DNA from: Dichetophora obliterata
Lineage: Eukaryota > Arthropoda > Insecta > Diptera > Sciomyzidae
Length of the DNA: 64,000 nucleotides
Reading direction: 5' to 3'
Assembly: GCA_963920525.1 (NCBI GenBank)
Contig: OY986439.1
Coordinates: 377,001 to 441,000 of the forward strand
Shown here: one piece after another, positions 40,196 through 50,381 of the stretch
Numbering within the stretch: position 1 is the first letter of the stretch
How the letters are laid out: each line of letters begins with the position of its first letter
Notes under the pieces: model-generated
Databases searched by the model: none
Seen by the model: only the letters and a program-made list of their open reading frames with translations
What the model was told of the DNA's origin: nothing
Position numbers and translations under genes: made by a program

Positions 40196-42473
40196 AGGTT
40201 TCCAGATCCACCTTGACTTGATCAACCGTTACACCGAGGTGCTCGTGAAAGCGGACAAATAAATTACGCAAGTCTTCAACACCGGTAGGAAGACCTTCTT
40301 GCTGAATTAGTACTCTAAGATTAGTTTTGGTCTTGCCTTCAATGCATGTTGAATCAGGGGCTTTATACATATAAGCGAGATACAGGCGAACATTGTTATA
40401 AACGTTGTTCTCCCTGAGGCGAGAAAGGGCATATCTGCTCTCAGTGCCTTCGCAAGAGTTTAGTGTCAATTTCACTTTTGGAGGAAGTAGGGGGTCTAAA
40501 AATGACGTAGGACTACCAGGTTGATTGCAAAGCTCATTTGAAACAGAAGATGGTTTTGGTAAACCACTTCCGGTTGGTGGTGAAGGATTAAGAGTATGAG
40601 AATGGATAAAATTTGGATATTTCTCACAATTGGTTTCATTATTGTTAAGATTAAATGAAACCCGTTTACGTGTTTGATGAGTTGGCGGTTTAGGTGCTAG
40701 ATTGCTTCCAGTAATCATCTTATTATAAGATGAAGCCGTATTCTGGTTAATTATGGGAGAAAATATGGGGAAAATGCTAGTTTTCAGATTCCAATTAGAA
40801 TCTGAATTATGGTGGGACTTAGGTTGCACAAACTTGTTTGATGAATAAGGTTTGGATTCAAGAACAGGTAGGTTTACATTTCTTTTATATAGAGGATTCT
40901 TAGAATTATGATTAGAATTAGAATAAGAATTTAACTTAGATTTAGAATTAGGACGGGAATTTATATATGTAAAAGAGTTAGAGCAAGAACTATAATTACT
41001 TTTAGATAATGGATTCTTGTTAATGTTAGGATTCCTTTCAGAAGATTCGATTCTTGAACTGCCAGAACTTTGTAAAGATCTTGATGTTTTAGACTTTTTC
41101 CCAGGCTTATTCGTCCATTCGGTTATTAACCATTCGCCGTGTCTCTCACCGCTGTTGTTCAAGAACATCCACGCATATTGACTTGGGATGTTTAGTTTGA
41201 AACTGCAGAATTTTTTTGCTTTATTGGATATCTTTGAACAGTTTGTAATAGATATGCCAAATTTATTACGAAAGTAAGTGCTCATCCAGGATATAGTTGT
41301 TTTAACTGATGGGCCCTTAATGAACAGAGTGGTCTTGTCAATTTCATTAGAATCATAGAGTTTCTTTATTCTATTCTGCCATTGACTTGAAGTCCATGAC
41401 GTTCCAAACTTATGGATTAAGTTGTTACGAGGGGCTGCAATTGGTGGTGAGTCACGAGGTGAAGTGGCAGAGGGAGATCCAGGTTGTGAGTTATTGGTAT
41501 TTTTGTTTTGTTTTGGAGAAATTGTTGATGAACGAATAGAATGAGCTATTGTGGGTACTGTTGATGGTGGAGATCCGATTTGGGGTGGATTCATTGCAAT
41601 ATTTTGAGGAGTAGCAATCGGTGTTATATGTTCCGTAGTGTCATAGGCAGTTAAAGAATTCAGATTAGCTGGTAAAGAGGTGACCTGTGGCAAACGAATA
41701 GATGCTTCCATTATTTCCTCGAAAATAGAGGAAGAGTTATGATGAGAGGCTTGTGGATAACTTATTTCAGCTCTATTGGGTGCAGATCTTATTTCACCCA
41801 ATACATCTGCAAGCGTCACTCGAAACACTTCAAGATCATCACTGATATCACTTATTTTTTGATGTAATATTTCCAGCATTGGATCTGATTGCGGAGGTGA
41901 TGGTTGGGGTTTGCCTGACTGAAGTGCGATATCCACATCATAGCGCAAAGATGTTAGCATGCTCAGTATATTTTTGGCTGTATTATCGTTTTTTAAAACG
42001 TCGAGGCTTTTTTTTACTTCTATATTAAGCTCGCTTATGGCCGTTTTCCAAATAAAATTTTTTTCGCTATCTTTGACTAAATCTGTTAGAATTCTCAAGT
42101 TTTTAGAAACATTTGAGATATCCGAGATATTTGCTTTGCAGATGGACTCTACCCTTGCAAGATCATCGGATACGTGAGTCATTATTTCAAAATTTGGTAT
42201 TTTACTGATGACTTGCTTATTAGCCGAATGCATCACGTTCAAGGAGTCACTAAGACATTTTATGGCGAGCATAACATGGGATAGTGATAGATCCATGCAC
42301 TCATCACAGAAGAATTTAAAATGTGATGTGTATTCTTGAAAGTAGTTTAAACTTCTTTTAGTCATTCCCACACAAGTGCCGTGGTAAGATTTTCCGCAAA
42401 GACCATTGCAACTTAGCTTAATTGCACCTTTGTCCTCAACAGAGCAGTTAATTTTGGCACAAGCAGGTTCCAT
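40116..42473 (-). CDS. LINE ORF1 with N-terminal PHD finger (785 aa)
   Basis: ORF1 proteins of LINEs bind element RNA and help form the transposition particle. Residues 5-59 give a C4HC3 PHD-type zinc finger: Cys5, Cys10, Cys22, Cys26, His31, Cys34, Cys56, Cys59. Residues 60-230 are rich in heptad-like Leu/Ile/Val and may form coiled coils. Residues 230-350 are Pro/Ser/Thr-rich. About 380-455 is a compact block (TTLFIKGPS, FCSFKLNIPSQYAWMFL) that could be an RRM-like fold, which is inference. Residues 460-560 are Ser/Asn/Lys-rich and probably disordered, and 680-785 form a second ordered, basic C-terminal segment. No CCHC knuckles and no clear esterase motif are seen. The ATG is in strong context (A at -3, G at +4). 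The frame is intact, and its end overlaps the start of ORF2. Confidence 0.88.
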   Translation of the reverse strand: MEPACAKINCSVEDKGAIKLSCNGLCGKSYHGTCVGMTKRSLNYFQEYTSHFKFFCDECMDLSLSHVMLAIKCLSDSLNVMHSANKQVISKIPNFEIMTHVSDDLARVESICKANISDISNVSKNLRILTDLVKDSEKNFIWKTAISELNIEVKKSLDVLKNDNTAKNILSMLTSLRYDVDIALQSGKPQPSPPQSDPMLEILHQKISDISDDLEVFRVTLADVLGEIRSAPNRAEISYPQASHHNSSSIFEEIMEASIRLPQVTSLPANLNSLTAYDTTEHITPIATPQNIAMNPPQIGSPPSTVPTIAHSIRSSTISPKQNKNTNNSQPGSPSATSPRDSPPIAAPRNNLIHKFGTSWTSSQWQNRIKKLYDSNEIDKTTLFIKGPSVKTTISWMSTYFRNKFGISITNCSKISNKAKKFCSFKLNIPSQYAWMFLNNSGERHGEWLITEWTNKPGKKSKTSRSLQSSGSSRIESSERNPNINKNPLSKSNYSSCSNSFTYINSRPNSKSKLNSYSNSNHNSKNPLYKRNVNLPVLESKPYSSNKFVQPKSHHNSDSNWNLKTSIFPIFSPIINQNTASSYNKMITGSNLAPKPPTHQTRKRVSFNLNNNETNCEKYPNFIHSHTLNPSPPTGSGLPKPSSVSNELCNQPGSPTSFLDPLLPPKVKLTLNSCEGTESRYALSRLRENNVYNNVRLYLAYMYKAPDSTCIEGKTKTNLRVLIQQEGLPTGVEDLRNLFVRFHEHLGVTVDQVKVDLETYGAHVRAKRVSLLQKSRKEQQQYYRS

Positions 42474-42577
42474 TGTTTATTGTTTACTTTATTTGGTTGT
42501 TTATAAAAAGTTTTTTTTTTTACTTTTGATATTTGCACTTATTTCAGGTGCACTTAAAAGTTGGAGTGGGCTGTTTC

Positions 42578-42667
42578 TCTTATTGTTATTGTTTTTGCTT
42601 AATTGCAATATTCACACTTTTTCTTATTGTTAATGTTGTTGCTTTATTGCGATATTCACACTTTTTC
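42578..42667 (-). repeat. Two 44-bp tandem repeats in the LINE 5' UTR
   Basis: 'tcttattgtta' recurs at 42,578 and 42,622, and 'atattcacactttttc' at 42,608 and 42,652, all 44 bp apart with a few differences. Repeated 5' monomers act as promoter units in some LINEs; whether these do is not known. Confidence 0.75.
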
Positions 42668-42907
42668 GCGGCACACTTATATGCAACTGCACATATATAT
42701 AGGTCAGAGAACAAATAGAATAGCACAATGAACTATTGATCCAGTGAAATGTGTGTGTGTTTTTTTTTACTTTATTTAATTTTTTACAAAGGTCTTTTGG
42801 ATAATTTTTATTGTTTTTTTTTTATTGAATTTTAGGTGATTAAAATTGCAAGCCGAAAGAAACAAGCACAAATTCTTGAAAGTTAAATGTAAGAGCGGGT
42901 TAAAAAC

Positions 42908-42913
42908 GACTGA
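42908..42913 (-). promoter_or_regulatory. Initiator-like motif at LINE 5' end
   Basis: The minus strand begins AGTTCAGTCG just inside the satellite junction. TCAGTC matches the arthropod initiator (TCAGTY), and Drosophila LINEs such as jockey and Doc start at such a motif and use it as an internal promoter. The A at 42,911 would be +1. No convincing DPE is seen at +28 to +32. Its position at the very end supports the copy being full length. Confidence 0.6.
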
Positions 42914-45900
42914 ACTTTTAATGCATGAATCGTCCTTATCTGATATGTAGTTTTTATTTTAGAAAATAAATATAAAAAATAAAAATTGACAAAAAAGGGC
43001 ACATGAAATTAACATGAAATCTAATTTTTAAAATTATTTTAAGGATACAGTCTTGTGGGCAGTAGCTTAAGAAACATTTTGATGCATAAATCGTCCTTTC
43101 ATGATTTATAGTTTAGAAGTTATGGCTCAAAAATCAAAAAAATCGCACGAAACCACGTCAAAAACTATGATTCATGTAAAAAATTTAAACTAAGATTCTT
43201 GAAAAAAAATCAAATTCCAGAAAACTTTTTTCTGAATATGCAGTCTTGTGTATATATGTATTAGAAACAATTTGGTGTATAAATCGTCCTTGTAGGATGT
43301 ATGGTTTGGGAGTTATGACGGAAAAAGCACATGTTTTTGGCCAGCTTCCACTCCAAAAAGTGTTCTACTACTCCTAAGCTACAAGAGAAAGAGCAAAATG
43401 CATTTGGACAAAGGAGTATCCCTTCTTAAGGACGAGGACCTGGTGCTCATTTTAATGCATGAATCGTCCTTATCTGATATGTAGTTTTTATTTTAGAAAA
43501 TAAATATAAAAAATAAAAATTGACAAAAAAGGGCACATGAAATTAACATGAAATCTAATTTTTAAAATTATTTTAAGGATACAGTCTTGTGGGCAGTAGC
43601 TTAAGGAACATTTTGATGCATAAATCGTCCTTTTATGATGTATGGTTTAGAAGTTATGGCTAAAAAATCAAAAAAATCGCACAAAACCACGTCAAAAACT
43701 ATGATTCATGTAAAAAATTTAAACTAAGATTCTTGAAAAAAAATCAAATTCCAGAAAACTTTTTTCTGAATATGCAGTCTTGTGTATATATGTATTAGAA
43801 ACAATTTGGTGTATAAATCGTCCTTGTAGGATGTATGGTTTGGGAGTTATGACGGAAAAAGCACATGTTTTTGGCCAGCTTCCACTCCAAAAAGTGTTCT
43901 ACAACTCCTAAGCTACAAGAGAAAGAGCAAAATGCATTTGGACAAAGGAGTATCCCTTCTTAAGGACGAGGACCTGGTGCTCATTTTAATGCATGAATCG
44001 TCCTTATCTGATATGTAGTTTTTATTTTAGAAAATAAATATAAAAAATAAAAATTGACAAAAACTGGCACATGAAATTAACATGAAATCTAATTTTTAAA
44101 ATTATTTTAAGGTAACAGTCTTGTGGGCAGTAGCTTAAGGAACATTTTGATGCATTAATCGTCCTTTTATGATGTATGGTTTAGAAGTTATGGCTAAAAA
44201 ATCAAAAAAATCGCACAAAACCACGTCAAAAACTATGATTCATGTAAAAAATTTAAACTAAGATTCTTGAAAAAAAATCAAATTCCAGAAAACTTTTTTC
44301 TGAATATGCAGTCTTGTGTATATATGTATTAGAAACAATTTGGTGTATAAATCGTCCTTGTAGGATGTATGGTTTGGGAGTTATGACGGAAAAAGCACAT
44401 GTTTTTGGCCAGCTTCCACTCCAAAAAGTGTTCTACAACTCCTAAGCTACAAGAGAAAGAGCAAAATGCATTTGGACAAAGGAGTATCCCTTCTTAAGGA
44501 CGAGGACCTGGTGCTCATTTTAATGCATGAATCGTCCTTATCTGATATGTAGTTTTTATTTTAGAAAATAAATATAAAAAATAAAAATTGACAAAAAATG
44601 GCACATGAAATTAACATGAAATCTAATTTTTAAAATTATTTTAAGGATACAGTTTTGTGGGCAGTAGCTTAAGGAACATTTTGATGCATTAATCGTCCTT
44701 TTATGATGTATGGTTTAGAAGTTATGGCTAAAAAATCTAAAAAATCGCACAAAACCACGTCAAAAACTATGATTCATGTAAAAAATTTTAAATAAGATTC
44801 TTGAAAAAAAAATCAAATTCCAGAAAACTTTTTTCTGAATATGCAGTCTTGTGTATATATGTATTAGAAACAATTTGGTGTATAAATCGTCCTTGTAGGA
44901 TGTATGGTTTGGGAGTTATGACGGAAAAAGCACATGTTTTTGGCCAGCTTCCACTCCAAAAAGTGTTCTACAACTCCTAAGCTACAAGAGAAAGAGCAAA
45001 ATGCATTTGGACAAAGGAGTATCCCTTCTTAAGGACGAGGACCTGGTGCTCATTTTAATGCATGAATCGTCCTTATCTGATATGTAGTTTTTATTTTAGA
45101 AAATAAATATAAAAAATAAAAATTGACAAAAAAGGGCACATGAAATTAACATGAAATCTAATTTTTAAAATTATTTTAAGGATACATTCTTGTGGACAAT
45201 AGCTTAAGGAACATTTTGATGCATAAATCGTCCTTTTATGATGTATGGTTTAGAAGTTATGGCTAAAAAATCAAAAAATCGCAAAAAACCACGTCAAAAA
45301 CAATGATTCATGTAAAAAATTTTAACTAAGTTTCTTGAAAAAAAAAAATCAAATTCCAGAAAACTTTTTTCTGAATATGCAGTCTTGTGTATATATGTAT
45401 TAGAAATAATTTGGTGTATAAATCGTCCTTGTAGGATGTATGGTTTGGGAGTTATGACGGAAAAAGCACATGTTTTTGGCCAGCTTCCACTCCAAAAAGT
45501 GTTCTACAACTCCTAAACTACAAGAGATAAAGCAAACGGCATTTGGACAAAGGAGTATCCCTTCTTAAGGACGAGGACCTGGTGCTCATTTTAATGCATG
45601 AATCGTCCTTATCTGATATGTAGTTTTTATTTTAGAAAATAAATAAAAAAAATAAAAATTGACAAAAAAGGGCACATGAAATTAACATGAAATCTAATTT
45701 TTAAAATTATTTTAAGGATACATTCTTGTGGACAATAGCTTAAGGAACATTTTGATGCATAAATCGTCCTTTTATGATGTATGGTTTAGAAGTTATGGCT
45801 AAAAAATCAAAAAATCGCACAAAACCACGTCAAAAACTATGATTCATGTAAAAAATTTAAACTAAGATTCTTGAAAAAAAATCAAATTCCAGAAAACTTT

Positions 45901-46120
45901 TTTCTGAATATGCAGTCTTGTGTATATATGTATTGGAAACAATTTGGTGTATAAATCGTCCTTGTAGGATGTATGGTTTGGGAGTTATGACGGAAAAAGC
46001 ACATGTTTTTGGCCAGCTACCACTCCAAAAAGTGTTCTACAACTCCTAAACTACAAGAGATAGAGTAAACGGCATTTGGACAAAGGAGTATCCCTTCTTA
46101 AGGACGAGGACCTGGTGCTC

Positions 46121-46135
46121 ATTTTAAATAAAAAA
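46121..46135 (-). repeat. Satellite monomer with 48-bp deletion (copy 1 of 3)
   Basis: The sequence runs 'ctcattttaaataaaa', skipping about 48 bp that hold part of box A and the adjacent 'ctgatatgtag'. The same junction occurs at 47,747 and 50,367. Undeleted relatives of this subfamily, sharing 'aaatggcacatgaaattt', lie at 53,076, 55,749 and 59,490. Confidence 0.85.
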
Positions 46136-47258
46136 AAATAAAAATTGACAAAAAATGGCACATGAAATTTACATGAAATCTAATTTTTAAAATTATTTTA
46201 AGGATACAGTCTTGTGGGCAGTAGCTTAAGGAACATTTTGATGCATAAATCGTCCTTTTATGATGTATGGTTTAGAAGTTATGGCTAAAAAATCAAAAAA
46301 ATCGCACGAAACCACGTCAAAAACTATGATTCATGTAAAAAATTTAAACTAAGATTCTTGAAAAAAAATCAAATTCCAGAAAACTTTTTTCTGAATATGC
46401 AGTCTTGTGTATATATGTATTAGAAACAATTTGGTGTATAAATCGTCCTTGTAGGATGTATGGTTTGGGAGTTATGACGGAAAAAGCACATGTTTTTGGC
46501 CAGCTTCCACTCCAAAAAGTGTTCTACTACTCCTAAGCTACAAGAGAAAGAGCAAAATGCATTTGGACAAAGGAGTATCCCTTCTTAAGGACGAGGACCT
46601 GGTGCTCATTTTAATGCATGAATCGTCCTTATCTGATATGTAGTTTTTATTTTAGAAAATAAATATAAAAAATAAAAATTGACAAAAAAGGGCACATGAA
46701 ATTAACATGAAATCTAATTTTTAAAATTATTTTAAGGATACAGTCTTGTGGGCAGTAGCTTAAGGAACATTTTGATGCATAAATCGTCCTTTTATGATGT
46801 ATGGTTTAGAAGTTATGGCTAAAAAATCAAAAAATCGCACAAAACCACGTCAAAAACTATGATTCATGTAAAAAATTTAAACTAAGATTCTTGAAAAAAA
46901 ATCAAATTCCAGAAAACTTTTTTCTGAATATGCAGTCTTGTGTATATATGTATTAGAAACAATTTGGTGTATAAATCGTCCTTGTAGGATGTATGGTTTG
47001 GGAGTTATGACGGAAAAAGCACATGTTTTTGGCCAGCTTCCACTCCAAAAAGTGTTCTACAACTCCTAAACTACAAGAGATAGAGCAAACGGCATTTGGA
47101 CAAAGGAGTATCCCTTCTTAAGGACGAGGACCTGGTGCTCATTTAAATGCATGAATCGTCCTTATCTGATATGTAGTTTTTATTTTAGAAAATAAATAAA
47201 AAAAATAAAAATTGACAAAAAAGGGCACATGAAATTAACATGAAATCTAATTTTTAAA

Positions 47259-47405
47259 ATTATTTTAAGGATACAGTCTTGTGGGCAGTAGCTTAAGGAA
47301 CATTTTGATGCATAATCGTCCTTAAAATAAAATTATTTTAAGGATACAGTCTTGTGGGCAGTAGCTTAAGGAACATTTTGATGCATAAATCGTCCTTTTA
47401 TGATG
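47259..47405 (-). repeat. 73-bp internal tandem duplication in one monomer
   Basis: 'attattttaagg' starts at 47,259 and again at 47,332, with the following 'atacagtcttgtgggcag' repeated as well. The join 'cataatcgtccttaaaataa' lacks one A of the normal 'cataaatcg' and returns early to the start of the segment. It is a private event in this monomer. Confidence 0.85.
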
Positions 47406-47746
47406 TATGGTTTAGAAGTTATGGCTAAAAAATCAAAAAATCGCACAAAACCACGTCAAAAACTATGATTCATGTAAAAAATTTAAACTAAGATTCTTGA
47501 AAAAAAATCAAATTCCAGAAAACTTTTTTCTGAATATGCAGTCTTGTGTATATATGTATTAGAAACAATTTGGTGTATAAATCGTCCTTGTAGGATGTAT
47601 GGTTTGGGAGTTATGACGGAAAAAGCACATGTTTTTGGCCAGCTACCACTCCAAAAAGTGTTCTACAACTCCTAAACTACAAGAGATAGAGTAAACGGCA
47701 TTTGGACAAAGGAGTATCCCTTCTTAAGGACGAGGACCTGGTGCTC

Positions 47747-47761
47747 ATTTTAAATAAAAAA
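47747..47761 (-). repeat. Satellite monomer with 48-bp deletion (copy 2 of 3)
   Basis: Same deletion junction as at 46,121, 1,626 bp away, which is three monomers after allowing for the deletion and the 73-bp duplication between them. Confidence 0.85.
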
Positions 47762-50366
47762 AAATAAAAATTGACAAAAAATGGCACATGAAATTTACAT
47801 GAAATCTAATTTTTAAAATTATTTTAAGGATACAGTCTTGTGGGCAGTAGCTTAAGGAACATTTTGATGCATAAATCGTCCTTTTATGATGTATGGTTTA
47901 GAAGTTATGGCTAAAAAATCAAAAAAATCGCACGAAACCACGTCAAAAACTATGATTCATGTAAAAAATTTAAACTAAGATTCTTGAAAAAAAATCAAAT
48001 TCCAGAAAACTTTTTTCTGAATATGCAGTCTTGTGTATATATGTATTAGAAACAATTTGGTGTATAAATCGTCCTTGTAGGATGTATGGTTTGGGAGTTA
48101 TGACGGAAAAAGCACATGTTTTTGGCCAGCTTCCACTCCAAAAAGTGTTCTACTACTCCTAAGCTACAAGAGAAAGAGCAAAATGCATTTGGACAAAGGA
48201 GTATCCCTTCTTAAGGACGAGGACCTGGTGCTCATTTTAATGCATGAATCGTCCTTATCTGATATGTAGTTTTTATTTTAGAAAATAAATATAAAAAATA
48301 AAAATTGACAAAAAAGGGCACATGAAATTAACATGAAATCTAATTTTTAAAATTATTTTAAGGATACAGTCTTGTGGGCAGTAGCTTAAGGAACATTTTG
48401 ATGCATAAATCGTCCTTTTATGATGTATGGTTTAGAAGTTATGGCTAAAAAATCAAAAAAATCGCACAAAACCACGTCAAAAACTATGATTCATGTAAAA
48501 AATTTAAACTAAGATTCTTGAAAAAAAATCAAATTCCAGAAAACTTTTTTCTGAATATGCAGTCTTGTGTATATATGTATTAGAAACAATTTGGTGTATA
48601 AATCGTCCTTGTAGGATGTATGGTTTGGGAGTTATGACGGAAAAAGCACATGTTTTTGGCCAGCTTCCACTCCAAAAAGTGTTCTACAACTCCTAAGCTA
48701 CAAGAGAAAGAGCAAAATGCATTTGGACAAAGGAGTATCCCTTCTTAAGGACGAGGACCTGGTGCTCATTTTAATGCATGAATCGTCCTTATCTGATATG
48801 TAGTTTTTATTTTAGAAAATAAATATAAAAAATAAAAATTGACAAAAAATGGCACATGAAATTAACATGAAATCTAATTTTTAAAATTATTTTAAGGTAA
48901 CAGTCTTGTGGGCAATAGCTTAAGGAACATTTTGATGCATTAATCGTCCTTTTATGATGTATGGTTTAGAAGTTATGGCTAAAAAATCAAAAAATCGCAC
49001 AAAACCACGTCAAAAACTATGATTCATGTAAAAAATTTAAACTAAGATTCTTGAAAAAAAATCAAATTCCAGAAAACTTTTTTCTGAATATGCAGTCTTG
49101 TGTATATATGTATTAGAAACAATTTGGTGTATAAATCGTCCTTGTAGGATGTATGGTTTGGGAGTTATGACGGAAAAAGCACATGTTTTTGGCCAGCTTC
49201 CACTCCAAAAAGTGTTCTACAACTCCTAAGCTACAAGAGAAAGAGCAAAATGCATTTGGACAAAGGAGTATCCCTTCTTAAGGACGAGGACCTGGTGCTC
49301 ATTTTAATGCATGAATCGTCCTTATCTGATATGTAGTTTTTATTTTAGAAAATAAATATAAAAAATAAAAATTGACAAAAAATGGCACATGAAATTAACA
49401 TGAAATCTAATTTTTAAAATTATTTTAAGGATACAGTTTTGTGGGCAGTAGCTTAAGGAACATTTTGATGCATTAATCGTCCTTTTATGATGTATGGTTT
49501 AGAAGTTATGGCTAAAAAATCAAAAAAATCGCACAAAACCACGTCAAAAACTATGATTCATGTAAAAAATTTAAACTAAGATTCTTGAAAAAAAATCAAA
49601 TTCCAGAAAACTTTTTTCTGAATATGCAGTCTTGTGTATATATGTATTAGAAACAATTTGGTGTATAAATCGTCCTTGTAGGATGTATGGTTTGGGAGTT
49701 ATGACGGAAAAAGCACATGTTTTTGGCCAGCTACCACTCCAAAAAGTGTTCTACAACTCCTAAACTACAAGAGATAGAGCAAACGGCATTGGGACAAAGG
49801 AGTATCCCTTCTTAAGGACGAGGACCTGGTGCTCATTTTAATGCATTAATCGTCCTTATCTGATATGTAGTTTTTATTTTAGAAAATAAATAAAAAAAAT
49901 AAAAATTGACAAAAAAGGGCACATGAAATTAACGTGAAATCTAATTTTTAAAATTATTTTAAGGATACATTCTTGTGGACAATAGCTTAAGGAACATTTT
50001 GATGCATAAATCGTCCTTTTATGATGTATGGTTTAGAAGTTATGGCTAAAAAATCAAAAAATCGCACAAAACCACGTCAAAAACTATGATTCTGTAAAAA
50101 ATTTAAACTAAGATTCTTGAAAAAAAATCAAATTCCAGAAAACTTTTTTCTGAATATGCAGTCTTGTGTATATATGTATTGGAAACAATTTGGTGTATAA
50201 ATCGTCCTTGTAGGATGTATGGTTTGGGAGTTATGACGGAAAAAGCACATGTTTTTGGCCAGCTACCACTCCAAAAAGTGTTCTACAACTCCTAAACTAC
50301 AAGAGATAGAGTAAACGGCATTTGGACAAAGGAGTATCCCTTCTTAAGGACGAGGACCTGGTGCTC

Positions 50367-50381
50367 ATTTTAAATAAAAAA
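50367..50381 (-). repeat. Satellite monomer with 48-bp deletion (copy 3 of 3)
   Basis: Same junction again, 2,620 bp from copy 2. This is about five monomers less one 48-bp deletion, and suggests spread of one deleted monomer by block duplication. Confidence 0.85.

Larger units (their letters stand above)
36849..42915 (-). mobile_element. Full-length CR1/Jockey-like LINE (non-LTR retrotransposon), ~6.07 kb
   Basis: The element interrupts the satellite and reads on the minus strand from about 42,915 to 36,849. In order it has a 5' end with an initiator-like TCAGTC, a ~440-bp 5' UTR, ORF1 with a PHD finger, an overlapping ORF2 with AP-type endonuclease and reverse transcriptase, a ~400-bp 3' UTR and an (ATAA)-rich tail. 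No LTRs and no RNase H domain are seen. PHD fingers in ORF1 are known from CR1-like elements, so a CR1-group or near-Jockey assignment is likely, but the clade needs a tree. Only ORF2 is visibly broken, by one frameshift, so the copy is young. About 142 bp of satellite is missing across the insertion site, and no clear target-site duplication is visible beyond a shared 'tttta'. Confidence 0.93.
42474..42915 (-). other. LINE 5' untranslated region
   Basis: The ~440 bp between the end of the satellite and the ORF1 ATG is unique in this window and is assigned to the element. It is T/A-rich and contains two 44-bp direct repeats (42,578-42,667). The strand-specific start TCAGTC lies at its outer edge. 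No reading frame of note. Confidence 0.75.

Noticed and set aside
38659..42718. Plus-strand frames inside the LINE (for example 38659-38865, 39564-39770, 41959-42177, 42406-42633)
   Set aside because: They are shadows antisense to ORF1, ORF2 and the 5' UTR.
36849..42915. LTR retrotransposon or endogenous virus
   Set aside because: There are no LTRs, protease, integrase or envelope; the EN-RT order with an ORF1 PHD finger is that of a LINE.
36841..42925. 5-bp target-site duplication 'tttta' flanking the LINE
   Set aside because: The T/A-rich ends make this match likely by chance, and the satellite register shows a deletion, not a duplication.
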